From an uncultured Christensenella sp. (lineage in GTDB: Bacteria; Bacillota; Clostridia; Christensenellales; Pumilibacteraceae), in NCBI GenBank assembly GCA_949948895.1, contig CATLHE010000012.1, positions 1 through 54,278 of the forward strand: a stretch of DNA of 54,278 nucleotides, read 5' to 3'. Within the stretch, counting starts at the first letter, position 1, and every line of letters begins with the position of its first letter. Below, piece by piece: positions 15,952 through 23,342 of the stretch. A program made the position numbers and the translations under genes. The notes under the pieces were generated by a model. The model had not been told where the DNA came from. It saw only the letters and a program-made list of their open reading frames with translations, and ran no database searches.

Positions 15952-16131
15952 ATGACCGATAAGGTTTTGACTTGCAGAGACTGCGGCAAGGAATTCACGT
16001 TTACCGCCGGCGAGCAGGAGTTTTACGCGGAAAAGGGTTTCGAGCATGAGCCCACGCGTTGCCCCGAGTGCCGTAAGGCTTACAAAGCGCAGCGCGCCGC
16101 GGCGAGAAATCGTCACAACGACAACAAATAA
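15952..16131 (+). CDS. Small zinc-ribbon protein
   Basis: This 59-residue gene carries two CxxC pairs (TCRDCGKEF and RCPECRKAY) about 30 residues apart, forming a probable zinc ribbon, and a basic tail rich in Arg, Ala and Asn. It matches the general pattern of 'probable zinc-ribbon' proteins of Firmicutes, whose function is unknown; RNA or ribosome association is a guess. AAAGGAG 12-18 bp before the ATG, its own promoter and its own terminator make it a monocistronic gene. Confidence 0.85.
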   Translation: MTDKVLTCRDCGKEFTFTAGEQEFYAEKGFEHEPTRCPECRKAYKAQRAAARNRHNDNK

Positions 16132-16141
16132 TCATTAACAA

Positions 16142-16172
16142 AACGCCCCGACTTACCGTCGGGGCGTTTTCA
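16142..16172 (+). terminator. Terminator of the zinc-ribbon gene
   Basis: The perfect hairpin AACGCCCCGAC / GTCGGGGCGTT is followed by TTTTC. The intergenic repeat element begins directly after it. Confidence 0.9.
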
Positions 16173-16627
16173 AACCAAATGTTTGACGAATGTCGTGTGT
16201 GGACGTAGTTGATGATCGTGCGTTACACCCGAATAATAGCAGTGTGTATTTATGGGTTGTCGTTTGTTTAGCGTTGTCGTTCTGCGGCGGTTCGCCTAGA
16301 TCCTTCGGCTTCGCCTCAGGATGACAGGTATCGATATCGGTATATTCTGTATGAAGGTAAGAAAGTTAACTCTCGTTTCTTGTCATTCTGAACGCAGTGA
16401 AGAATCTAGGCGAACCGCCGCATGGTTGCCACTCCAAACCAATCGTAACCAAACCGTAGGGCGGGCAGACTCTTGCCCGCCGCTATGGTTTATTTGACGC
16501 GTCATGAGCGGAGCGCAGGGGGCTGCGCTCCCTACGAAAGGTAGGCGAAATGTAACGCTATTATTCGGGTGTGACGCAAAACCAACAATGCAAGCAAACA
16601 CACGACAGTCGTCTGACATTTGGTTGG
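16171..16627. mobile_element. MITE-like intergenic element 1
   Basis: About 457 bp lie between a zinc-ribbon terminator and the prsA-like promoter. The ends are about 65-bp inverted copies of the hairpin / CACACGACA / TTCGGGTGT block (left 16171-16237, right about 16558-16627). The interior carries two oppositely oriented copies of a GGCGGTTCGCCTAGAT...GAATGACA-type palindromic sequence (about 16283-16328 and 16380-16425) and a short GGGCGGGCAGACTCTTGCCCGCC hairpin region. No transposase is present, so it would be non-autonomous if mobile. Confidence 0.65.
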
Positions 16628-16674
16628 GGGGGGGAATAATTTGTATATAAAACGGAAAAAACCTATTAAAACGT

Positions 16675-16703
16675 TTGATTTTCTCGGCGCGGTTTAGTAT
16701 AAT
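16675..16703 (+). promoter_or_regulatory. Promoter of the PrsA-like gene
   Basis: TTGATT (16675-16680), 17 bp, TATAAT (16698-16703). The leader is about 128 nt and includes a CCCGC-TATC-GGCGGG-type hairpin (about 16737-16751). Confidence 0.75.
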
Positions 16704-16837
16704 GATAAACGGAATTATGTCCATAAGTCTAAGTGCCCGCTATCGGCGGGCGCGAGCGAGTGGGGATAAGTACGGCAGGTGCCGACCGAACGGCGCGGGA
16801 GCCGATCAAACGATAAATCTCTTTATAGGTGTTATAG

Positions 16838-18535
16838 ATGTTTAAACGTTTAGTAATAAGCATACTTACGATAGTGATGGCGGCGACCATGCTCACGGGC
16901 TGCTCGTTTTTCAAGCACAATAACGAACGCGACTACCGTCAGGTAGCGGCGGAGATAAAGTCGTACGAGATAACCAATACCGTACGCAATGATGACGACG
17001 AGCCCGAGACCAAGGTCTACAAAACGCAAAAGCGCACCATTTACAAGTACGACCTCGTGGAGTACGTAAACAACAACTATTCCTCGCTTTCGCAGTCCGC
17101 GTCCACGGCAAAAGGCATAATAGAAGCCGCAATGGAAATGCTCGTAGACACCGAGCTCGTAATTAACGAGGCGGACGCGCTTATCGACGCGGGACTCGTA
17201 AAATGGGGTATCACCGAGCGTAACAACGTCAAAAAGCAGATATATTCGGTTATCGACAGCACCATACTGTCTATCGAGAACGAAATACTCGACGAGCGCG
17301 ACAAACCGCATATCGAAACCGATTCCGACTCGAGCGATGCCGAAACGACCTATCCCGTCAAGCCCGTGGAAACGGACGAGGACTACACGCCCGAGGACAC
17401 CGTGGAATGGGAGCCCGAGCTTATCAACTATCCCGGACTTTCGGGCGACAGCGAGAAACGCTCGCTCGAGAGCGAAGCGCTCCGTCGGTTCATATCGCTG
17501 TTATACGACAGAGTAAAAGACGACTTCCGCGTTACCGACGAGGACCGCAAAAAGTTCGACGCCGATAAAAAACTCATCGAGAACACGATCAACACGAAAG
17601 GCATATCTTACGTGTATCCCATACTTGGCGACACGCACTATATGTATTATATCAGCGGCAAGAACATTGAGCGCTCGTTCAAGATAAACGCGCTCAAAGA
17701 CTATCTTACGGACAGCGTTACAGTAAGCGACGAGGAAGTGTACGCGTCGTACCGCTCGATGCTCAACATGCAAACGAGTTCGTTCTCGCAGAGCGCGGCG
17801 GCGTTTGACTCGGCAATGTCTGCGGGCAATACCGTACTGTTCTATCCCAACGACGATTATTTCTACGTCAAGCACATTCTGCTCCCGTTCTCCGACGCGC
17901 AAACGGCTGAGCTCAAAGCCTATAAAGAGCGTGCAGGAGTGACCGAAGCGCAGATAGAAGGCTTCCGTCGGCAGCTCGCCGCGGGCATCGTGTGCTATCC
18001 GCACGTGAACGGCGAGGATGATCTTTCGCATCCCATGACGGTCGACGAAGTAATGGGCGAGATACGCGCAAAAATGCTCCCGTTGCAGGACGAGGACGAT
18101 ACTCGGCTCGCCAACCTCGCGTTCGACGATCTTATTTACAAATACAACACCGACCCCGGCGCGTTCGACAACAACAAGGGCTACGTCGTCAAAAACTCCA
18201 AGGACGGCAACAGCTATATGGAAGAGTTTACCGACGCGGCGCTGTACATGCGCAAAAACCTCAAAGTAGGCGACGTGTACTACGAGAAAGTAATAACCGA
18301 TTACGGCGTTCACATCATGTACTTTGCAGACACGACCAAGGTCGGCGCGGTCGATCTTTACGACTACACCACGCCCGGCAAGGTCGAACAGTATTACGAT
18401 CTTATCGCCGAGCCCATTCGCACGACACGCGAGAACGCGCGTTACAGCACGTGGGAAGCGGAGATACTCAACTACAATTACAAAAAGCAAGCAACGCTAT
18501 ACAAGGACCGTTATTCCGATCTTTGGGAAGACTGA
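16838..18535 (+). CDS. PrsA/SurA-like parvulin peptidyl-prolyl isomerase lipoprotein
   Basis: The 565-residue lipoprotein has signal residues 1-21 and lipobox LTGC. A long helical N-terminal chaperone-like region follows, with an acidic low-complexity stretch (about 155-200). A rotamase-type domain occupies about 345-505, opening VKHILLPFSDAQ and closing VITDYGVHIMYF. Extracytoplasmic foldases of this type help secreted proteins fold. The parvulin domain is interrupted by an insert of about 90 residues between its first strand and the FDDLIYKYNTDPG helix region, making it longer than Bacillus PrsA. It heads the block before ybaB-recR but is separated by about 50 bp. Confidence 0.82.
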   Translation: MFKRLVISILTIVMAATMLTGCSFFKHNNERDYRQVAAEIKSYEITNTVRNDDDEPETKVYKTQKRTIYKYDLVEYVNNNYSSLSQSASTAKGIIEAAMEMLVDTELVINEADALIDAGLVKWGITERNNVKKQIYSVIDSTILSIENEILDERDKPHIETDSDSSDAETTYPVKPVETDEDYTPEDTVEWEPELINYPGLSGDSEKRSLESEALRRFISLLYDRVKDDFRVTDEDRKKFDADKKLIENTINTKGISYVYPILGDTHYMYYISGKNIERSFKINALKDYLTDSVTVSDEEVYASYRSMLNMQTSSFSQSAAAFDSAMSAGNTVLFYPNDDYFYVKHILLPFSDAQTAELKAYKERAGVTEAQIEGFRRQLAAGIVCYPHVNGEDDLSHPMTVDEVMGEIRAKMLPLQDEDDTRLANLAFDDLIYKYNTDPGAFDNNKGYVVKNSKDGNSYMEEFTDAALYMRKNLKVGDVYYEKVITDYGVHIMYFADTTKVGAVDLYDYTTPGKVEQYYDLIAEPIRTTRENARYSTWEAEILNYNYKKQATLYKDRYSDLWED

Positions 18536-18589
18536 TAAGTAAAAGATCGACAGGGTATAGCAAATATAATTTAAGGATAGGTGAATTTT

Positions 18590-18922
18590 ATGGGTAAGTT
18601 CGGCGGCTACGGCGGCGGTGGCGGCGGCATGAATATGCAGCAAATGATGAAGCAGGCGCAAAAACTGCAAGAGCAAATGGCGAAAGCGCGCGAGGACTTG
18701 GAAGAAGCGCGCGTTATGGGTTCTGCGGGCGGCGGTGCGGTTACTGTTACGCTGTCGGGCAGCAAGCGGTTCATTTCCATATCGATCAAACCCGAAGTGG
18801 TCGATCCCGATGACGTGGAAATGCTGGAAGACCTTATCACGGCGGCGACTAACGAGGCGTATGCGGAAGCGGACGAGCTCGTTAAGAACAGCCCGCTCTC
18901 TCAGCTCGGCGGCGCGTTTTAA
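18590..18922 (+). CDS. YbaB/EbfC nucleoid-associated protein
   Basis: The 110-residue protein has a Gly/Met-rich N-terminus and the core MQQMMKQAQKLQEQMAKAREDLEEARV, then a beta-rich GGGAVTVTLSGSKRFISISI. Family members are dimers that bind DNA. ATG 18590 is chosen over GTG 18581 because it gives the usual short Gly-rich start and a better-spaced AGGATAGG. The stop overlaps the recR start (TAATG), the conserved ybaB-recR arrangement. Confidence 0.93.
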   Translation: MGKFGGYGGGGGGMNMQQMMKQAQKLQEQMAKAREDLEEARVMGSAGGGAVTVTLSGSKRFISISIKPEVVDPDDVEMLEDLITAATNEAYAEADELVKNSPLSQLGGAF

Positions 18923-19506
18923 TGAAAGAGATAAAAAGCATTGCCGCGCTCGCGGCGCGTTTTTCGACGCTGCCGGGCGTAGGCCAGAAAACGGCGTTGC
19001 GCTATGCGTACGCCGTTATTGATATGACGGAAGACCAGGTCGACGCGTTTTGCGCCGCGCTCAAAGAAGTAAAAAGCAGCGTCAAGCTGTGCTCGGTGTG
19101 CGGCAACTTTACCGACTCGGACGTTTGCGATATCTGCGCGTCGCGCTCGGCAAAAAAGATCTGCGTGGTGTCGTACCCCAAAGATATAGCGGCTATCGAA
19201 AAGTCGGGCGCGTTCGACGGCGTTTATCACGTGCTTCACGGAACGCTTTCGCCCATGGATAACCGCACTCCCGACGACCTTAATATAAAATCGCTGTTGT
19301 CGCGACTGAGCGGCGTGGACGAAGTAATAGTCGCGACCAATCCCGACGTAGAAGGCGAAGCCACAGCGGTGTATCTCGCGCGGCTTATTAAACCCTTGGG
19401 CGTGCCGGTATCGCGTATCGCGCAGGGCATTTCCATGGGCTCGGAATTGGAATACGCCGACGCAGTGACGCTATCGCAGGCGCTGTACCGCAGAACGTCG
19501 CTGTAA
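18922..19506 (+). CDS. recR: Recombination protein RecR
   Basis: The 194-residue protein has an N-terminal helix-hairpin-helix (LPGVGQKTALRYA), a four-cysteine zinc finger (CSVCGNFTDSDVCDIC, about residues 54-69), a Toprim domain (VVSYPKDIAAIEKSG to about 170), and a Walker-like C-terminus. RecR acts with RecFO at gapped DNA. It is translationally coupled to ybaB. Length is normal for the family. Confidence 0.96.
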   Translation: MKEIKSIAALAARFSTLPGVGQKTALRYAYAVIDMTEDQVDAFCAALKEVKSSVKLCSVCGNFTDSDVCDICASRSAKKICVVSYPKDIAAIEKSGAFDGVYHVLHGTLSPMDNRTPDDLNIKSLLSRLSGVDEVIVATNPDVEGEATAVYLARLIKPLGVPVSRIAQGISMGSELEYADAVTLSQALYRRTSL

Positions 19507-19565
19507 CGGGTTTTTTGAGCGCGACGGCAGTCGGCTTAAAAACACGACAAAATGCCGCAAAAGCG

Positions 19566-19595
19566 TTTGACAAAACCATATCCTCGTGATATAAT
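19566..19595 (+). promoter_or_regulatory. Promoter upstream of the tRNA-Thr region
   Basis: TTGACA (19566-19571), 18 bp, TATAAT (19590-19595). It would transcribe the tRNA-like remnant and tRNA-Thr. Confidence 0.7.
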
Positions 19596-19654
19596 TAAAA
19601 CCGCAACTGCGAATGATATTCGTTCGGCACCATGTCGAGAATACAGGCAGTAAT

Positions 19655-19722
19655 GCTACTGTGGCTCAGTTGGATCGGCTGATTCGTAATACTCGCTCCG
19701 CTCGTGCTACGTAGCAGCAGGT
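19655..19722 (+). pseudogene. Broken tandem copy of tRNA-Thr
   Basis: The first about 36 nt copy the 5' part of the tRNA-Thr at 19807 (acceptor, D-arm, anticodon loop TTCGTAA) with small changes. The copy is then interrupted by about 20 nt of unrelated sequence before a GCAGCAGGT segment resumes, and no T-arm or acceptor 3' half follows. It cannot fold as a tRNA. GC-rich palindromic sequence follows up to about 19785. Confidence 0.7.
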
Positions 19723-19806
19723 TTCGTCGCTGGCGCGACGACGTCCCTAACGGGACGCGGCGGTTCTTCTCCCCGCCGAACCCACAATTAAATATCTTGC
19801 GTTTAT

Positions 19807-19882
19807 GCTACTGTGGCTCAGTTGGTAGAGCAGCTGATTCGTAATCAGCAGGTCGGCGGTTCGAGTCCGCCCAGTAGCTCCA
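19807..19882 (+). tRNA. tRNA-Thr (anticodon CGT)
   Basis: The cloverleaf has acceptor GCTACTG/CAGTAGC, D-stem GCTC/GAGC, anticodon stem GCTGA/TCAGC with loop TTCGTAA (CGT, reading ACG), T-arm GGCGG-TTCGAGT-CCGCC, discriminator T and encoded CCA. A degenerate copy lies 150 bp upstream. Confidence 0.95.
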
Positions 19883-19883
19883 A

Positions 19884-19907
19884 AGCCCTCAAGCTATGCT
19901 TGGGGGC
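19884..19907 (+). terminator. Hairpin after tRNA-Thr
   Basis: AGCCCTCAAGC / GCTTGGGGGCT forms a stem with one G-T pair around a 2-nt AT spacer. There is no T run, so termination efficiency is uncertain. Confidence 0.4.
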
Positions 19908-19962
19908 TATAACGTTGCGGATAAAATGTCGAGTTCTTATAACCATACCGATAAGAATATTC

Positions 19963-19991
19963 TTGACATAGGTATGCGAGAGTGTTATAGT
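19963..19991 (+). promoter_or_regulatory. Promoter of the transporter-SDR operon
   Basis: TTGACA (19963-19968), 17 bp, TATAGT (19986-19991). It starts a leader of about 195 nt that contains a structured region and a terminator. Confidence 0.8.
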
Positions 19992-20014
19992 ATTCATGCC
20001 GTTTGACGACAGAC

Positions 20015-20115
20015 AGTTCGTGACCATCCTATCTTGCGCAACGCCCGTACCGAAATAATAGGGCGATCGCGCTAAACCAAAACTAGGGAAGGATGGGCGC
20101 AGTGCGCCCTTTTTT
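20015..20115 (+). promoter_or_regulatory. Candidate preQ1-type riboswitch with terminator
   Basis: The leader can pair CCATCC (near 20023) with GGATGG (near 20091), and CGCCC with GGGCG inside. It carries an A-rich CCAAAACTAGGG segment like the 3' tail of preQ1 aptamers, then a perfect terminator GGGCGC-AGT-GCGCCC-TTTTTT (20095-20115). The downstream gene is a queuosine-precursor-type transporter, a classic preQ1 target. I cannot match a class (I, II or III) with certainty. Confidence 0.5.
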
Positions 20116-20192
20116 ATTGAAGTGCGGTGGGTATACATCGTATTGGGCGCGCCTTGTACATGTCGACTTCATTCGGCCGAAGGAGTTGCATT

Positions 20193-20969
20193 ATGTTAAA
20201 ACAAAGGATCAAAAACGAGTTCTGCGAGTTTCGCGCGCTGATGAAAAGCGTTCCGACGCTTATAGTCGTGATATTTATAATGTCGGTGTTTGCCATGAAC
20301 CTTTTGGCGAACAAGAGCATCGATATTCCCGTAGAGTGGCTCGCGCTCGATTGCGGCATAATCGTGTCGTGGTTCGCGTTTTTCACGATGGACGTCGTGA
20401 CCAAGCACTTCGGACCAAAAGCGGCGACCGAACTGACAGTGCTCGCGATAGTCGTCAATCTGCTGTTTTGTCTTTTGCTGTACATCGGCAGCGTCATTCC
20501 CGGCATGTGGGGCGAGGCGTTCGTCGAGGGAAGCGAGGGGCTTTTAAACGGAGCGCTGGACAGCACTTTCGGCGGGACTTGGTACGTTGTGTTCGGGAGC
20601 ACGGCGGCGTTTCTCGTCGCGGCGGTCATAAATAATATTACCAATTTCGCTATCGGTAAGGCGTTTAAAAAGAACCCCGACGGACTGCCCGCGTATATCC
20701 TTCGCGCATACGTTTCGACGGCGATAGGGCAATTCATAGACAATCTCATCTTCGCGCTCATAGTCAGTCACTTCTTTTTCGGCTGGACGCTCGTGCAGTG
20801 TGTGACTTGCGCCGTTACGGGAATGCTTGTAGAGCTGTTATGCGAGGCTGTGTTCTTTTATCCCGGATACGCCGTGACCAAGCGTTGGAAAGAACGCGGC
20901 GTGGGCGCAGAATACTTCGAGCTTAAAAAGGAGAAGCAAAGTGAAAATACTGATAACGGGAACGAGTAG
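20193..20969 (+). CDS. VUT/YhhQ-family queuosine precursor transporter
   Basis: The 258-residue membrane protein has about six hydrophobic segments. Family features include NLLANKSIDIPV near the N-terminus, FFTMDVVTKHFGPKAA and the conserved RAYVSTAIGQFIDNLIFALI block. YhhQ relatives import preQ0/preQ1 or queuine for tRNA modification. ATG 20193 is chosen for its AAGGAG (20180-20185); the upstream ATG at 20127 lacks an RBS. A structured leader with terminator precedes it. Its last 29 bp overlap the SDR gene, suggesting coupling. Confidence 0.88.
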   Translation: MLKQRIKNEFCEFRALMKSVPTLIVVIFIMSVFAMNLLANKSIDIPVEWLALDCGIIVSWFAFFTMDVVTKHFGPKAATELTVLAIVVNLLFCLLLYIGSVIPGMWGEAFVEGSEGLLNGALDSTFGGTWYVVFGSTAAFLVAAVINNITNFAIGKAFKKNPDGLPAYILRAYVSTAIGQFIDNLIFALIVSHFFFGWTLVQCVTCAVTGMLVELLCEAVFFYPGYAVTKRWKERGVGAEYFELKKEKQSENTDNGNE

Positions 20970-21588
20970 CGGCATAGGTAAGGCGATAGCCGAAAAGTTT
21001 TTGGCATGCGGGCACGCTGTCATAGGCATGGATGTAGCCGCCGCAACGGTAGCGCACGGCGCGTATTCGCATATAGTTACCGACGTATTTTCGGGCGAAC
21101 TGCCCGAGATAGACGGCGTTGAAATACTGATAAACAATGCGGGCGTTCAGGATTCGGGTCGGGATATCGACGTCAATCTGAAAGGCAGTATGCGCATCAC
21201 CGAGAAGTACGCGTTTCAAAAAGATATCAAGAGCGTGCTGTTTATCGCGTCTGCGAGCGCGTCCACGGGCGCGGAGTTTCCCGAGTACGCCGCGAGCAAG
21301 GGCGGAATGGTCGCGTATATGAAAAACGTCGCGCTTCGCGCGGCGAAATTCGGCGCGACGGTCAACAGCCTTTCGCCGGGCGGAGTGCGGACGGCGCTCA
21401 ACGCGCACGTCATGAACGATCCCGAGCTTTGGGCGCAAATAATGAACGAAACGCTACTCCCTAAGTGGGCGGAGCCCGAAGAGATAGCGGAGTGGGCGTA
21501 TTTCATGACGGTCGTCAACCGCTCGGCAACGGCGCAGGATATCCTTATAGATAACGGCGAAGCGGCAAAATCGAATTTCGTGTGGTAA
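20941..21588 (+). CDS. Short-chain dehydrogenase/reductase
   Basis: The 215-residue Rossmann-fold enzyme has the nucleotide-binding GTSSGIG (7-13), NNAG, and the catalytic YAASK (about 118-122, Tyr and Lys) after a Ser-rich strand. It is shorter than typical FabG (about 245 residues). The substrate is unknown. GTG start with AAGGAG 7-12 bp upstream, inside the transporter gene. Co-transcription with a preQ1-type transporter is the only contextual clue, and a link to queuosine metabolism is unproven. Confidence 0.85.
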   Translation: MKILITGTSSGIGKAIAEKFLACGHAVIGMDVAAATVAHGAYSHIVTDVFSGELPEIDGVEILINNAGVQDSGRDIDVNLKGSMRITEKYAFQKDIKSVLFIASASASTGAEFPEYAASKGGMVAYMKNVALRAAKFGATVNSLSPGGVRTALNAHVMNDPELWAQIMNETLLPKWAEPEEIAEWAYFMTVVNRSATAQDILIDNGEAAKSNFVW

Positions 21589-21660
21589 GTCGGGCGCTTC
21601 GCGTTGCGCGCGTATATAATATGTACCGACGGTAAATGATCCAAATTATTATTAGAGAAA

Positions 21661-22479
21661 ATGAGGCGAGAAATGCTTAACGGCTTTTACGAATCGACGG
21701 ACGGGTACGGCAGGATATCCGTCAAGAGCAATTACCATACGCATAATTATTTGTGCGGGCATGCGGGCGGCACGGTGTGCGACTATGTGAAAAAAGCGGT
21801 CGAGTTCGGATTGGAGACTTTGGGCGTATCCGATCATTGCGCGTCGCCGCTCGGCACGGTCGAGCCTTATATCACGCCAAAAACGATGGACAGACTGTAT
21901 CTGCCGCAGTTTGACGAGGCGAGAAAGATTTACGGCGAGCGTATACGCATACTGTCGGCGGTGGAGATAGAGTATTTCTCGGGGCATGACGAGTATTACT
22001 CGGAACTTTTGAAAAAGCTAGATTATCTTGTGCTCGGTCAGCACGAGTATATTTTAAAAGGCGCGCGGCGTAATTCTTTTTGCGACGGACTGAGCGAAGC
22101 CGACGTAGTCGCATATTTCTACTGCGCGATCGAAGGACTGCGTTCGGGTAAGTTCGCATTGTTCGCACACCCCGATCTTATTTTCTATCGCAAACCGAAG
22201 ATAACGCTCGGCATGGCAGAGGCGTTCGATCGCGCGATACGCGCCGCTGTCGAGAACAATGTTGCGGTAGAGCTCAACGCCAACGGTATTCGCAATCACG
22301 GGTTCAGGTACCCGACGGATATGCTAATAGAACTGTGCAAAAAATACGACGCGAAAGTTGTCGTCTCTTCCGATTGCCACAGCCCCGACGAGTTTATCGA
22401 CGAAAACTTGCTCAGACTGTACGCTTATGCACAGAACAATAAGCTAAATATAACAGACGAACTGAACTTAAAGAATTAA
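21661..22479 (+). CDS. PHP-domain phosphoesterase (HisJ/histidinol-phosphatase-like)
   Basis: The 272-residue protein has PHP metal-binding motifs: HTHNYLCGHA near residue 21, VSDHC near 56, EIEYFSGH near 100, LGQHEY, FAHPDL and the terminal SSDCHSPD. This is the HisJ-type layout. No other histidine genes are near, so a different phosphomonoester substrate is possible. Start is ATG 21661 or ATG 21673, the latter with GAGG 6 bp upstream. It is followed by a terminator and lies 72 bp after the SDR gene. Confidence 0.82.
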   Translation: MRREMLNGFYESTDGYGRISVKSNYHTHNYLCGHAGGTVCDYVKKAVEFGLETLGVSDHCASPLGTVEPYITPKTMDRLYLPQFDEARKIYGERIRILSAVEIEYFSGHDEYYSELLKKLDYLVLGQHEYILKGARRNSFCDGLSEADVVAYFYCAIEGLRSGKFALFAHPDLIFYRKPKITLGMAEAFDRAIRAAVENNVAVELNANGIRNHGFRYPTDMLIELCKKYDAKVVVSSDCHSPDEFIDENLLRLYAYAQNNKLNITDELNLKN

Positions 22480-22483
22480 AAAA

Positions 22484-22512
22484 TCCCCGTCGACATATCG
22501 TCGTCGGGGAAA
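22484..22512 (+). terminator. Terminator after the PHP gene
   Basis: TCCCCGTCGA / TCGTCGGGGA hairpin, A-flanked on both sides, so it could also work leftward. The next 130 bp hold only an AT-rich spacer with a small ACACTA/TAGTGT dyad. Confidence 0.65.
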
Positions 22513-22642
22513 CATGTGCCGAATGATCGGCGTATTTGCAAAGCTATTTGAGATTTCAAAGAAAAATCATTTGCTTTACACTAGTATAGTGTGCGATCCG
22601 CCCGCGCATTATTCATTTTTTTAAATTTTTATTTAAAATCGG

Positions 22643-22717
22643 TTGACAAATAAAAATGTAAGGCATATAATAATGCTATCGGTTGCCTATTGCTAACCAA
22701 AGTTTGCCAAGGCTAAC
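22643..22717 (+). promoter_or_regulatory. feo promoter with two downstream operators
   Basis: TTGACA (22643-22648), 17 bp, TATAAT (22666-22671). Two dyads follow: GGTTGCC-N4-GCTAACC (22681-22698) and GTTTGCC-AA-GGCTAAC (22702-22717), 21 bp apart and covering the transcription start and early leader. The half-sites resemble the GTTAGGCTAAC-like boxes of the DtxR/IdeR family of iron repressors. The regulator itself is not in the window. Confidence 0.65.
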
Positions 22718-22741
22718 CGATATTATTTCACGGAGGTTATC

Positions 22742-22969
22742 ATGCCGCTTATACTTGCGCCGCAGGGCGAGACAATGACCGTAGTGCGCGTAGCCGCGGA
22801 ATCCAAGATCAAAAGACATTTGAGCGATATGGGCGTGACGCTCGGCGCGGATATAACATTGCTCACAGGCTCCGCGGGCAACACTGTGGTCAACGTAGGC
22901 GGAATGCGTATCGCGCTTGACGTCAACATAGCGCGTTCTATAATAGTTTGTAAAAAATCGGCGGCGTAG
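22742..22969 (+). CDS. feoA: FeoA-domain protein (first copy)
   Basis: The 75-residue SH3-like FeoA protein (VRVAAESKIKRHLSDMGVTLGADITLLTG...INVARSIIV) is thought to support FeoB at the inner face of the membrane. CGGAGG RBS. It is the first gene of the ferrous iron uptake operon. Two FeoA copies before FeoB is a common clostridial arrangement, and the pair are clearly diverged from each other. It ends with TAG. Confidence 0.9.
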   Translation: MPLILAPQGETMTVVRVAAESKIKRHLSDMGVTLGADITLLTGSAGNTVVNVGGMRIALDVNIARSIIVCKKSAA

Positions 22970-23027
22970 ATAAAAGGGACGAATGTTTTCAAGCCCCGTC
23001 TTAATGCCGCTTATTTTTCGGATATCG

Positions 23028-23043
23028 GTTAGCTGTTGCTAAC
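23028..23043 (+). promoter_or_regulatory. Third iron-repressor-like palindrome
   Basis: The perfect palindrome GTTAGC-TGTT-GCTAAC lies between the two feoA genes and shares half-sites with the two operators at 22681-22717. There is no obvious -10 after it, so it may act as a roadblock or cooperative site. Confidence 0.55.
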
Positions 23044-23061
23044 TATAAACAAGGAGTAAAA

Positions 23062-23298
23062 ATGATCAAATTGTTATCGGAATTCAAACCGACGGAAGCG
23101 GGTAAGGTAGTACGCGTCGGTGGCGAGGGACGCATGCGTCGGCGGCTGTTGGATATGGGCATAACGCCGGGAGCGGAAGTCGTTATGCGCAAAGTCGCGC
23201 CGCTCGGTGACCCGATAGAGGTCACGCTCAGGGGCTACGAACTGACGCTCCGCAAAGCGGAAGCGGCGTGCGTAGAGGTTGAGATCGGCGATAGGTAA
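23062..23298 (+). CDS. feoA: FeoA-domain protein (second copy)
   Basis: The 78-residue FeoA protein has the family core VRVGGEGRMRRRLLDMGITPGAEVVMRKVAPLGDPIEV and LRKAEAACVEVE. It is closer to canonical FeoA than the first copy, having the GDPIE motif. RBS AAGGAG before the ATG; 44 bp before feoB. Confidence 0.93.
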   Translation: MIKLLSEFKPTEAGKVVRVGGEGRMRRRLLDMGITPGAEVVMRKVAPLGDPIEVTLRGYELTLRKAEAACVEVEIGDR

Positions 23299-23342
23299 GA
23301 GCTATTCGTCGCTATAAATAAAGAATATTACGGAGGTAATAA

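Noticed and set aside
16171-16627. Degraded protein gene on either strand in the 16.2-16.6 kb gap
   Set aside because: Open frames here are short, Arg/Cys-rich and made of repeat palindromes; the stretch is explained by the repeat element.
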